Source: Pseudomonadota bacterium (GTDB taxonomy: Bacteria > Pseudomonadota > Gammaproteobacteria > Burkholderiales > Burkholderiaceae_C). From it: a DNA stretch of 34,042 nucleotides. The translations under genes and the position numbers were made by a program. Under the pieces are notes generated by a model. The model had not been told where the DNA came from and ran no database searches. It saw only the letters and a list, made by a program, of their open reading frames with translations. This document shows positions 26,367 to 34,042 of this stretch, in pieces. Each line of letters opens with the position of its first letter. Positions within the stretch are counted from its first letter, which is position 1. The stretch spans positions 1-34,042 of the forward strand of contig JAFECU010000263.1 in assembly GCA_018242005.1 (NCBI GenBank), given 5' to 3'.

Positions 26367-26396
26367 GACCCTCACGCAAAATGGTTTGCGCGGGTC
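26367..26396 (+). other. Hairpin in the rpsL-rpsG intercistronic region
   Basis: GACCC (26367-26371) pairs with GGGTC (26392-26396), and CGCAAA (26375-26380) with TTTGCG (26385-26390) around an ATGG loop, with a small internal loop. It lies in the 164-base gap where E. coli has the S7 autoregulatory site; whether S7 binds here is inference. Confidence 0.5.
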
Positions 26397-26469
26397 GAGT
26401 AAGTGGGAGTCCCCATGGCTCTCGCGGTGCCAGAAACGGTGCCAACTGAAGCAAAGATAGAGGTGAAAA

Positions 26470-26943
26470 ATGCCACGTCGTCGCGAAGTCCCCAAACGTG
26501 AAATCCTGCCGGATCCCAAGTTCGGCAATGTAGAGCTGTCCAAATTCATGAACGTGATCATGGAAGGCGGCAAGAAGGCAGTTGCAGAGCGCATCATCTA
26601 TGGCGCCCTGGAGCTGATCGAGAAGAAGCAACCCGAGAAGGACGCCCTGGAGGTGTTCGTCACGGCCATCAACAACGTCAAGCCCATGGTGGAAGTGAAG
26701 TCCCGCCGCGTGGGTGGCGCCAACTACCAGGTGCCCGTGGAAGTGCGCCCCGTGCGCCGTCTGGCGCTGTCGATGCGCTGGATCAAGGAAGCCGCGCGCA
26801 AGCGCAGCGAGAAGTCCATGGCCCAGCGCCTGGCCAACGAGCTGATGGAAGCCACGGAAGGCCGTGGCGGCGCGATGAAGCGCCGTGACGAAGTGCACCG
26901 CATGGCCGAAGCCAACAAGGCCTTCAGCCACTTCCGCTTCTAA
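26470..26943 (+). CDS. rpsG: 30S ribosomal protein S7
   Basis: A 157-residue protein starting [20 protein letters not shown] and ending [12 protein letters not shown]-like ([11 protein letters not shown]), standard for betaproteobacterial S7. It organises the 3' major domain of 16S rRNA in the small-subunit head and contacts the E-site tRNA. An AGAGGTG lies a few bases upstream of the ATG. It is the second gene of the str operon. Confidence 0.99.
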   Translation: MPRRREVPKREILPDPKFGNVELSKFMNVIMEGGKKAVAERIIYGALELIEKKQPEKDALEVFVTAINNVKPMVEVKSRRVGGANYQVPVEVRPVRRLALSMRWIKEAARKRSEKSMAQRLANELMEATEGRGGAMKRRDEVHRMAEANKAFSHFRF

Positions 26944-26967
26944 TCCTCGCATTCCCTCGAAGGTCGG

Positions 26968-27001
26968 GAGCCCGCTCGTCACCCTTTTGACGACCGGGCT
27001 C
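26968..27001 (+). other. Strong hairpin between rpsG and fusA
   Basis: GAGCCCG (26968-26974) pairs with CGGGCTC (26995-27001), and CGTCA (26977-26981) with TGACG (26988-26992), separated by a 2x2 internal loop and capped by CCCTTT. There is no T-tract, so it is more likely a processing, attenuation or regulatory structure than a full terminator. It ends 26 bases before the fusA ATG. Confidence 0.6.
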
Positions 27002-27027
27002 TTGGCCGTTAACGAAAGACCATCACC

Positions 27028-29136
27028 ATGGCACGCAAAACCCCCATCGAGCGTTACCGCAACATCGGTATCTCGGCCCACATCGACGCCGGCAAGACCA
27101 CCACCACCGAGCGTATCCTGTTCTATACCGGCGTGACCCACAAGCTGGGCGAGGTGCACGACGGCGCTGCCACCACCGACTGGATGGAGCAGGAGCAGGA
27201 GCGCGGCATCACGATCACGTCGGCTGCCGTGACCTGCTTTTGGAAGGGCATGGACATGTCCTACCCCGAGCACCGCTTCAACATCATCGACACCCCCGGC
27301 CACGTGGACTTCACCATCGAGGTGGAGCGCTCCATGCGCGTGCTCGACGGCGCCTGCATGGTGTATTGCGCCGTGGGCGGCGTGCAGCCGCAGTCGGAAA
27401 CCGTCTGGCGCCAGGCCAACAAGTACAAGGTGCCGCGCCTGGCCTTCGTCAACAAGATGGACCGCACCGGCGCCAACTTCTTCAAGGTCTACGACCAGAT
27501 GCGCCTGCGCCTGAAGGCCAACCCCGTGCCGGTGGTGATCCCCATCGGTGCCGAGGACAACTTCAAGGGTGTGGTGGATCTCGTCAAGATGAAGGCCATC
27601 ATCTGGGACGAGGCTTCCCAGGGCATGAAGTTCGAGTTCCAGGACATTCCCGCCGAACTGGCCGCTGACGCCCAGAAGTGGCGCGAGAACATGGTCGAGG
27701 CCGCCGCCGAAGCCAGCGAAGAGCTGATGAACAAGTACCTCGAAGAGGGCGACCTCACCGAGGAAGAAGTCAAGCTCGGCCTGCGCACGCGTACCATCGC
27801 CACCGAAATCCAGCCCATGCTGTGCGGCACGGCCTTCAAGAACAAGGGTGTGCAGCGCATGCTGGACGCGGTGATCGACTACCTGCCTTCGCCGGTGGAC
27901 ATCCCCGACGTGACGGGAACGGACCCGGAAGACCACGACAAGCATCTGTCGCGCAAGGCCGACGACGGCGAGAAGTTCTCCGCCCTGGCGTTCAAGCTCA
28001 TGACCGACCCCTTCGTCGGCCAGTTGACATTCGTGCGTGTGTATTCCGGCGTGCTCTCCAAGGGCGACACCGTGTACAACTCGGTCAAGGGCAAGAAGGA
28101 GCGTATCGGCCGTATTGTGCAGATGCACGCCAACGAGCGTATCGAAGTGGACGAGATCCGCGCCGGCGACATCGCCGCCTGCGTGGGCCTGAAGGACGTC
28201 ACCACCGGCGAAACGCTGTGCGATGTGGATACCCCCATCACGCTGGAGCGCATGGTCTTCCCCGAGCCCGTGATCGCGCAGGCCGTGGAGCCCAAGTCCA
28301 AGGCCGACCAGGAAAAGATGGGCATCGCCCTGTCGCGCCTTGCCTCCGAGGATCCGTCCTTCCGCGTGCGTTCCGACGAAGAATCGGGCCAGACCATCAT
28401 CGCCGGCATGGGCGAGCTGCACCTGGAAATCATCGTTGACCGCATGAAGCGCGAGTTCAACGTCGAAGCCAACGTCGGCAAGCCCCAGGTGGCCTACCGC
28501 GAAACCATCCGCAACACCGTCAAGGATGTGGACGGCAAGTTCGTGCGCCAGTCCGGCGGTAAGGGCCAGTACGGTCACGTGGTGTTCCGCCTGGAGCCCA
28601 ACGAGCCGGGCAAGGGCTTCGAGTTCCTGGACGAAATCAAGGGTGGCGTGGTGCCGCGCGAGTACATCCCCGCCGTGCAGAAGGGCGTGGAAGAGGCGCT
28701 GACTTCCGGCGTGCTGGCCGGCTACCCCGTGGTGGACGTCAAGGTGGCGCTGACCTTCGGTTCGTACCACGACGTGGACTCGTCCGAGCAGGCGTTCAAG
28801 ATGGCCGCCATCTTCGGTTTCAAGGAAGCCGCGCGCAAGGCCAACCCCGTCATCCTCGAGCCCATGATGGCCGTGGAAGTCGAGACGCCCGAGGACTACG
28901 CCGGCACCGTGATGGGTGACCTGTCCAGCCGCCGCGGCATGGTGCAGGGCATGGACGACATGGTCGGCGGCGGCAAGGCCATCAAGGCCGAGGTGCCGCT
29001 GTCCGAAATGTTCGGCTACGCCACGCAGCTGCGCTCCATGACTCAGGGCCGCGCCACGTACACCATGGAGTTCAAGCATTACTCCGAGGCTCCGCGCAAC
29101 GTGGCCGAGGCCATCATGGCCGCCCGCGCCAAGTAA
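27028..29136 (+). CDS. fusA: Elongation factor G
   Basis: A 702-residue translational GTPase. The P-loop AHIDAGKTT (17-25), switch II region DTPGHVDF and NKMD base-recognition motif are intact. RDERGITI-type switch I appears as [13 protein letters not shown]. Domains II to V follow, with the domain [12 protein letters not shown] segment visible. EF-G drives translocation and, with RRF, ribosome recycling. It is the third gene of the str operon, preceded by a strong hairpin and followed by two tandem palindromes. Confidence 0.99.
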   Translation: MARKTPIERYRNIGISAHIDAGKTTTTERILFYTGVTHKLGEVHDGAATTDWMEQEQERGITITSAAVTCFWKGMDMSYPEHRFNIIDTPGHVDFTIEVERSMRVLDGACMVYCAVGGVQPQSETVWRQANKYKVPRLAFVNKMDRTGANFFKVYDQMRLRLKANPVPVVIPIGAEDNFKGVVDLVKMKAIIWDEASQGMKFEFQDIPAELAADAQKWRENMVEAAAEASEELMNKYLEEGDLTEEEVKLGLRTRTIATEIQPMLCGTAFKNKGVQRMLDAVIDYLPSPVDIPDVTGTDPEDHDKHLSRKADDGEKFSALAFKLMTDPFVGQLTFVRVYSGVLSKGDTVYNSVKGKKERIGRIVQMHANERIEVDEIRAGDIAACVGLKDVTTGETLCDVDTPITLERMVFPEPVIAQAVEPKSKADQEKMGIALSRLASEDPSFRVRSDEESGQTIIAGMGELHLEIIVDRMKREFNVEANVGKPQVAYRETIRNTVKDVDGKFVRQSGGKGQYGHVVFRLEPNEPGKGFEFLDEIKGGVVPREYIPAVQKGVEEALTSGVLAGYPVVDVKVALTFGSYHDVDSSEQAFKMAAIFGFKEAARKANPVILEPMMAVEVETPEDYAGTVMGDLSSRRGMVQGMDDMVGGGKAIKAEVPLSEMFGYATQLRSMTQGRATYTMEFKHYSEAPRNVAEAIMAARAK

Positions 29137-29141
29137 ACCTT

Positions 29142-29236
29142 AGGTGCCGGACCAAATTCGCGCAGCGAATTTGCCCGGGCACCTCTGGTTATGAAGGTGG
29201 CGGACCAGATCGCGCAGCGAATTTGCTCGGGCACCT
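29142..29236 (+). repeat. Two tandem palindromic repeats (53-base period) between fusA and tuf
   Basis: Copy 1 starts at 29142 with AGGTGCC, which pairs with GGCACCT at 29178-29184. Inside, CAAATTCGC and GCGAATTTG form a perfect 9-base stem around GCA. Copy 2 (29195-29236) repeats the layout with a few changes (AGGTGGC, ...GCGCAGCGAATTTGCTCGG, GCACCT) and a damaged inner stem. They fill the first part of the 279-base gap before tuf. The rest holds small hairpins (GCAAG/CTTGC near 29309-29321; CTGCCG/CGGCAG near 29329-29350) but no promoter I trust. Confidence 0.8.
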
Positions 29237-29415
29237 CTTAATGGAAACAATTGGCCGCTAGTGCTTTTCTGTAAAGCGCGAGCAGCTCACTTAAAAATAG
29301 CAAGTTTCTTGCAATCTGCGACCCGGTGCCCTGCCGTTGCCCTGTGCGGCAGGATCAAGCAATCGGGTGCAGACGTTAAACCCTTACACAGGCATTGCTC
29401 TTTGGAGAGATTGAA

Positions 29416-30606
<1,191 letters not shown>

Positions 30607-30633
30607 TCGACGCAAGCACAGCCAAGGAACATC

Positions 30634-30945
30634 ATGTCCAAGCAAAAGATCCGTATCCGCCTCAAGGCCTTCGACTACAAGCTGATCGACCAGTCCGCTG
30701 CCGAGATCGTTGACACCGCCAAGCGCACCGGCGCCATTGTCAAGGGCCCCGTGCCCCTGCCCACGCGCATGAAGCGCTTTGACATCCTGCGCTCGCCGCA
30801 CGTCAACAAGGCCAGCCGCGACCAGCTCGAAATTCGCACGCACCAGCGCCTGATGGACATCGTCGACCCCACCGACAAGACCGTGGACGCGCTCATGAAG
30901 CTCGACCTGCCGGCCGGCGTGGACGTCGAAATCAAGCTGCAGTAA
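30634..30945 (+). CDS. rpsJ: 30S ribosomal protein S10
   Basis: A 103-residue protein starting [19 protein letters not shown], with [34 protein letters not shown], standard S10. It also acts as the NusE partner of NusB in transcription antitermination. An AAGGA precedes the ATG. It follows tuf by 27 bases and so is probably co-transcribed with the str genes, while a terminator and new promoter separate it from rplC. Confidence 0.99.
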   Translation: MSKQKIRIRLKAFDYKLIDQSAAEIVDTAKRTGAIVKGPVPLPTRMKRFDILRSPHVNKASRDQLEIRTHQRLMDIVDPTDKTVDALMKLDLPAGVDVEIKLQ

Positions 30946-30960
30946 TCGCTGCGACACAGG

Positions 30961-30986
30961 GGCGCGGCCGTGAGCTCGCGCCTTTT
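30961..30986 (+). terminator. Intrinsic terminator after rpsJ
   Basis: GGCGCG (30961-30966) and CGCGCC (30977-30982) form a six-base-pair stem followed by TTTT. It lies 15 bases after the rpsJ stop and directly before a strong promoter, so it could separate the str-tuf-rpsJ transcript from rplC onward. The T-run is short, so termination may be partial. Confidence 0.65.
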
Positions 30987-30988
30987 CG

Positions 30989-31027
30989 TAACGCGGACTT
31001 GCCTGAAAGGGCGGTCCGCGTTATACT
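30989..31027 (+). promoter_or_regulatory. Strong promoter inside an inverted repeat, upstream of rplC
   Basis: TTGCCT (30999-31004), exactly 17 bases, TATACT (31022-31027). The -35 and spacer are enclosed by a perfect 10-base inverted repeat, TAACGCGGAC (30989-30998) and GTCCGCGTTA (31014-31023). The transcript would start near 31034, giving a leader of about 138 bases before rplC. The -35 is identical to that of the rpsL promoter. Confidence 0.8.
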
Positions 31028-31171
31028 TTGCGGCTTCGCGTTTTTGCGCCCATGCTAATGAGTGCGATGCGCGGAGTTTTATCAACCTTCTTTCACGCAC
31101 CCTGGATGGTCAGTTAGTGCAAACGCCTGGGCCAATTGCAGTCAAGGCGGTGGAAGTTTTGGAGAAAACCA
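31028..31171 (+). promoter_or_regulatory. Long 5' leader of the rplC operon
   Basis: About 138 untranslated bases between the predicted start site and rplC. It contains a possible 21-codon reading frame (ATG at 31052, TAG at 31115) without a ribosome-binding site. It is in the position where an autoregulatory ribosomal-protein leader would lie. I cannot identify a known leader fold by eye. Confidence 0.4.
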
Positions 31172-31846
31172 ATGAGTCTGAGCAACTCCCTCGGGTTGCT
31201 GGGCCGCAAGGTGGGCATGATGCGTCTGTTCACCGATGACGGGGACGCAGTGCCCGTCACGGTGGTGGATGTGTCCAACAACCGCGTGACCCAGGTCAAA
31301 ACCCAAGAGAACGATGGCTACGTGGCCCTGCAGGTCACGTTCGGCGCGCGCAAAGCTTCGCGTGTGACCAAGCCAGAAGCCGGTCATCTCGCCAAGGCGG
31401 GTGTCGAGGCCGGTGAAATCATCCGCGAATTCCCGGTGACCGCAGAAGTCGCTGGCAAGTACGCCGCCGGTGCCGCCGTGCCTGTGGCCGATGTGTTCGC
31501 CGTGGGTCAGAAGGTGGACGTGCAGGGCACCTCCATCGGTAAGGGCTACGCCGGCACCATCAAGCGCCACAACTTCAGCTCGCAGCGCGCCTCGCACGGT
31601 AACAGCCGCTCGCACAATGTTCCTGGCTCCATCGGTATGGCGCAGGATCCGGGCCGCGTGTTCCCTGGCAAGAAGATGACCGGTCACCTCGGCGACGTCA
31701 CGGTGACAACGCAAAACCTCGACGTGGTTCGCATCGACGAAGCACGCCAACTGCTCTTGATCAAGGGCGCTGTTCCGGGCTCCAAGGGTGGGTTCGTGAT
31801 GGTGCGTCCGGCCGTCAAGGCCAAAGCTTCCAAAGGAGCGAACTAA
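31172..31846 (+). CDS. rplC: 50S ribosomal protein L3
   Basis: A 224-residue protein starting [20 protein letters not shown], with the conserved [25 protein letters not shown] loop reaching toward the peptidyl-transferase centre and [14 protein letters not shown]. The ATG at 31172 has GGAG 7 bases upstream; the open frame before it is leader sequence. It is the first gene after the internal promoter. The stop overlaps the rplD ATG (TAATG). Confidence 0.98.
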   Translation: MSLSNSLGLLGRKVGMMRLFTDDGDAVPVTVVDVSNNRVTQVKTQENDGYVALQVTFGARKASRVTKPEAGHLAKAGVEAGEIIREFPVTAEVAGKYAAGAAVPVADVFAVGQKVDVQGTSIGKGYAGTIKRHNFSSQRASHGNSRSHNVPGSIGMAQDPGRVFPGKKMTGHLGDVTVTTQNLDVVRIDEARQLLLIKGAVPGSKGGFVMVRPAVKAKASKGAN

Positions 31847-32466
31847 TGCAGCTCGAACTCCTGAATGAGCAGGGCCAGGCCGCATCCAAGGTGGATGTGC
31901 CCGAGACCGTGTTCGATCGCCAGTACAACGAAGACCTGATCCACCAGATCGTCGTCGCCTACAAGGCCAATGCCCGCCAGGGCACGCGCGCCCAGAAGGA
32001 CCGCGAGCAGGTGCGTCACTCGACCAAGAAGCCCTTCAAGCAGAAGGGCACCGGCAACGCACGTGCCGGTATGACCTCCTCGCCGCTGTGGCGTGGGGGC
32101 GGTCGCATCTTCCCGAATCTGCCCGAAGAAAACTTCACGCAGAAGATCAACAAGAAGATGTACCGCGCCGGCATGGCGTCCATCCTGTCGCAGCTGGCCC
32201 GTGAAGGCCGCCTGGCCGTGGTGGATTCGCTGAAGCTGGAAAGCCCCAAGACCAAGGTGCTGGCCGACAAGTTCAAGGCCATGAACCTGCAATCGGTGAT
32301 GGTGATTGCCGATGAGGTCGATGAAAACCTGTACCTCGCCTCGCGCAATCTGAAGAACGTGTTCATCGTCGAACCGCGTTACGCAGACCCCGTGTCGCTG
32401 GTGCACTTCAAGAAAGTGCTCGTCACCAAGGGCGCGATCGACAAACTCAAGGAGATGTTCGCATGA
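31846..32466 (+). CDS. rplD: 50S ribosomal protein L4
   Basis: A 206-residue protein with the exit-tunnel loop region [32 protein letters not shown] and the [14 protein letters not shown] segment of L4. In enterobacteria L4 represses its own operon by transcription termination and translation; whether that applies here is unknown. Its start shares one base with the rplC stop, and its stop overlaps the rplW ATG (ATGA). Confidence 0.98.
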   Translation: MQLELLNEQGQAASKVDVPETVFDRQYNEDLIHQIVVAYKANARQGTRAQKDREQVRHSTKKPFKQKGTGNARAGMTSSPLWRGGGRIFPNLPEENFTQKINKKMYRAGMASILSQLAREGRLAVVDSLKLESPKTKVLADKFKAMNLQSVMVIADEVDENLYLASRNLKNVFIVEPRYADPVSLVHFKKVLVTKGAIDKLKEMFA

Positions 32467-32777
32467 GCACGCTCAAGTTTGACGAAGGTCGTCTGATGCA
32501 GGTGTTGGTCGCTCCCATCGTGTCCGAGAAGGCCACCATGGTTGCCGAGAAGTCCAACGCCGTGACGTTCAAGGTGCTGCAGAACGCAACCAAGCCCGAA
32601 ATCAAGGCCGCCGTGGAACTGATGTTCAAGGTCGAGGTCAAGGGCGTTTCTGTGGTGAACACCAAAGGCAAGACCAAGCGCTTTGGCAAGACCATGGGCC
32701 GCCGCGACAACGTGCGCAAGGCCTATGTGCTGCTCAAGGAAGGTCAAGAGCTGAACCTGTCCGGGGAGGCTGCTTAA
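32463..32777 (+). CDS. rplW: 50S ribosomal protein L23
   Basis: A 104-residue protein with [26 protein letters not shown] and [31 protein letters not shown], typical of L23. It lies at the tunnel exit and is the docking site for trigger factor and SRP. It overlaps rplD by four bases and ends two bases before rplB. Confidence 0.98.
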   Translation: MSTLKFDEGRLMQVLVAPIVSEKATMVAEKSNAVTFKVLQNATKPEIKAAVELMFKVEVKGVSVVNTKGKTKRFGKTMGRRDNVRKAYVLLKEGQELNLSGEAA

Positions 32778-32779
32778 TC

Positions 32780-33604
32780 ATGGCTGTTATCAAGCTCAAA
32801 CCCACGACTCCCGGCCAACGCGGCACGGTGAAGATCTCGCGTGACCACCTGCACAAGGGTGAGGCGTTCGCTCCCCTGCTGGAACCCCAGTTCCAGAAGG
32901 CCGGACGCAACAACAACGGTCACATCACCACGCGCCACAAGGGCGGTGGCCACAAGCACCACTATCGCGTGGTGGACTTCCGTCGCAACAAGGACGCCAT
33001 CCCCGCCAAGGTGGAGCGCATTGAGTACGACCCGAACCGCACGGCCCACATCGCCCTGGTGTGCTATGCCGACGGCGAGCGTCGCTACATCATCGCCCCG
33101 CGCAACCTGGAAGTGGGTAGCTCGATCCTGAGCGGCTCCGAGGCTCCGATCCGCGTTGGCAACACGCTGCCGATCCGCAATATCCCGGTGGGTTCGACCA
33201 TCCACTGCATCGAGCTCAAGCCCGGTGCCGGTGCCCAGATCGCCCGTTCCGCTGGCACGTCGGCCACGCTGCTGGCGCGCGAAGGCGTGTACGCCCAGGT
33301 GCGTATGCGTTCGGGCGAAGTGCGCAAGATCCATATCGAATGCCGCGCCACCATCGGTGAAGTGGCCAACGAAGAGCACAGCCTGCGCCAACTGGGCAAG
33401 GCCGGTGTCAAGCGCTGGATGGGTATCCGCCCGACCGTGCGCGGCGTTGCCATGAACCCGATCGACCACCCGCATGGTGGTGGTGAAGGCCGTACCGGCG
33501 AAGGTCGCCACGCAGTTGACCCATGGGGCAATCTGACGAAGGGCTACCGCACCCGTAACAACAAGCGCACGCAGACCATGATCGTGTCGCGTCGCAAGAA
33601 GTAA
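32780..33604 (+). CDS. rplB: 50S ribosomal protein L2
   Basis: A 274-residue protein starting [19 protein letters not shown], with the conserved [20 protein letters not shown]-type loop near the C-terminus, including the His important for peptidyl-transferase assembly. It is one of the primary 23S rRNA-binding proteins. It is separated from rplW by two bases and from rpsS by ten. Confidence 0.99.
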   Translation: MAVIKLKPTTPGQRGTVKISRDHLHKGEAFAPLLEPQFQKAGRNNNGHITTRHKGGGHKHHYRVVDFRRNKDAIPAKVERIEYDPNRTAHIALVCYADGERRYIIAPRNLEVGSSILSGSEAPIRVGNTLPIRNIPVGSTIHCIELKPGAGAQIARSAGTSATLLAREGVYAQVRMRSGEVRKIHIECRATIGEVANEEHSLRQLGKAGVKRWMGIRPTVRGVAMNPIDHPHGGGEGRTGEGRHAVDPWGNLTKGYRTRNNKRTQTMIVSRRKK

Positions 33605-33614
33605 GAGGTAGCAA

Positions 33615-33893
33615 ATGACTCGTTCTCTCAAAAAGGGTCCGTTTGTTGACCATCACTTGCTGGCCAAGGTCGAGAAGGCCATCGCCACCAAGGACAAGAA
33701 GCCAGTCAAGACCTGGTCGCGTCGCTCCATGGTTCTGCCCGAGTTCATCGGCCTGACCATTGCCGTGCACAACGGCAAGCAGCACGTACCGGTTTATGTC
33801 ACCGACCAGATGGTGGGCCACAAGCTGGGCGAATTCGCCCTGACGCGCACCTTCAAGGGTCACCCCGCGGACAAAAAAGTCCAGAAGAAGTAA
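33615..33893 (+). CDS. rpsS: 30S ribosomal protein S19
   Basis: A 92-residue protein, [16 protein letters not shown], with [48 protein letters not shown] in standard form. It binds the 16S head with S13. A GAGGTAG precedes the ATG. The order rplB-rpsS-rplV is the universal S10-operon order. Confidence 0.99.
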   Translation: MTRSLKKGPFVDHHLLAKVEKAIATKDKKPVKTWSRRSMVLPEFIGLTIAVHNGKQHVPVYVTDQMVGHKLGEFALTRTFKGHPADKKVQKK

Positions 33894-33902
33894 GGAACGA
33901 CC

Positions 33903-34042
33903 ATGTCTGAAACACGTGCAGTCCTCCGGGGCGTCCGTTTGTCGGTGGACAAGGGTCGCCTGGTTGCTGATCTGATCCGCGGCAAGAAGGTGGATCAGGC
34001 TCTGAACATCCTGGCTTTCACGCAGAAAAAAGCTGCCGTGAT
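33903..34042 (+). CDS. rplV: 50S ribosomal protein L22, N-terminal part (3' truncated by window edge)
   Basis: The first 46 codons are present: it starts [20 protein letters not shown] and continues with [19 protein letters not shown] and a QKKAA stretch, the standard L22 N-terminus. The ATG at 33903 has AAGGA a few bases upstream and is 9 bases after rpsS. The rest, including the tunnel loop, lies outside the window. Confidence 0.97.
   Translation, partial: MSETRAVLRGVRLSVDKGRLVADLIRGKKVDQALNILAFTQKKAAV

Noticed and set aside
26209-29079. 956-codon open frame on the minus strand opposite rpsG and fusA
   Set aside because: Shadow of fusA; His/Gly/Leu-rich low-information protein, no ribosome-binding site, crosses several true genes.
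29240-29400. A tuf promoter in the fusA-tuf gap
   Set aside because: Only poor box pairs (for example TTCTGT-18-TTAAAA) could be found; not strong enough to list.

Overview
The window is GC-rich chromosomal DNA with dense coding. It most likely comes from a betaproteobacterium of the Comamonadaceae (Acidovorax/Alicycliphilus type). This rests on protein character, on the str and S10 ribosomal genes lying together with a tuf gene inside, and on decayed copies of a short repeat I associate (from memory) with that family. I see no tRNA, rRNA, CRISPR array, insertion sequence or prophage. It is mostly housekeeping sequence with a few small transport, resistance and regulatory cassettes.

Layout. 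1-3817 (+): 3' end of mreB, then mreC, mreD and mrdA (PBP2), the cell-elongation cluster. 3885-7743 (-): arginase, a TauE/SafE (TSUP) permease and a GMC oxidoreductase; a candidate small RNA lies between the last two. 8014-11611 (+): an MCE lipid-transport operon (STAS-permease fusion, ATPase, MCE protein, lipoprotein). 11758-12084 (+): a small secreted protein of unknown function. 12383-13018 (-): MarC-family membrane protein. 13162-13851 (+): dienelactone hydrolase. 13984-18755 (-): drug-efflux operon marR - outer-membrane factor - emrA - emrB, with a palindromic operator in front of marR. 18838-21006 (-): corA and hemB. 21058-24552 (+): lipoate-ligase-like protein, a candidate small RNA, hemJ, a VanZ-like protein, a [2Fe-2S] ferredoxin and an alpha/beta hydrolase. 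24641-25804 (+): D-Ala-D-Ala carboxypeptidase. 25928 to the end (+): rpsL, rpsG, fusA, tuf, rpsJ, then rplC, rplD, rplW, rplB, rpsS and the start of rplV.

How the genes work together. The elongasome genes and the PBP5-type carboxypeptidase build and trim peptidoglycan. The MCE operon probably moves lipids between membranes. The MarR operon is a complete self-regulated tripartite pump. hemB and hemJ, an early and a late step of haem synthesis, flank the ligase. The right-hand quarter is translation machinery.

I do not see a large undescribed system. The points most worth a second look are non-coding: (i) two candidate small RNAs with promoter-like sequences and intrinsic terminators (21801-21909 plus strand; about 5972-5845 minus strand); (ii) a roughly 190-base element present twice, once as the leader of the arginase gene; (iii) decayed copies of a short family repeat, two of them absorbed into open reading frames; (iv) a terminator and strong promoter that split the S10 operon between rpsJ and rplC; (v) tandem palindromes between fusA and tuf; (vi) several genes whose -10 box sits 6-7 bases before the start codon, suggesting leaderless mRNAs. 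Everything was read by eye; no alignment, folding or database search was run.
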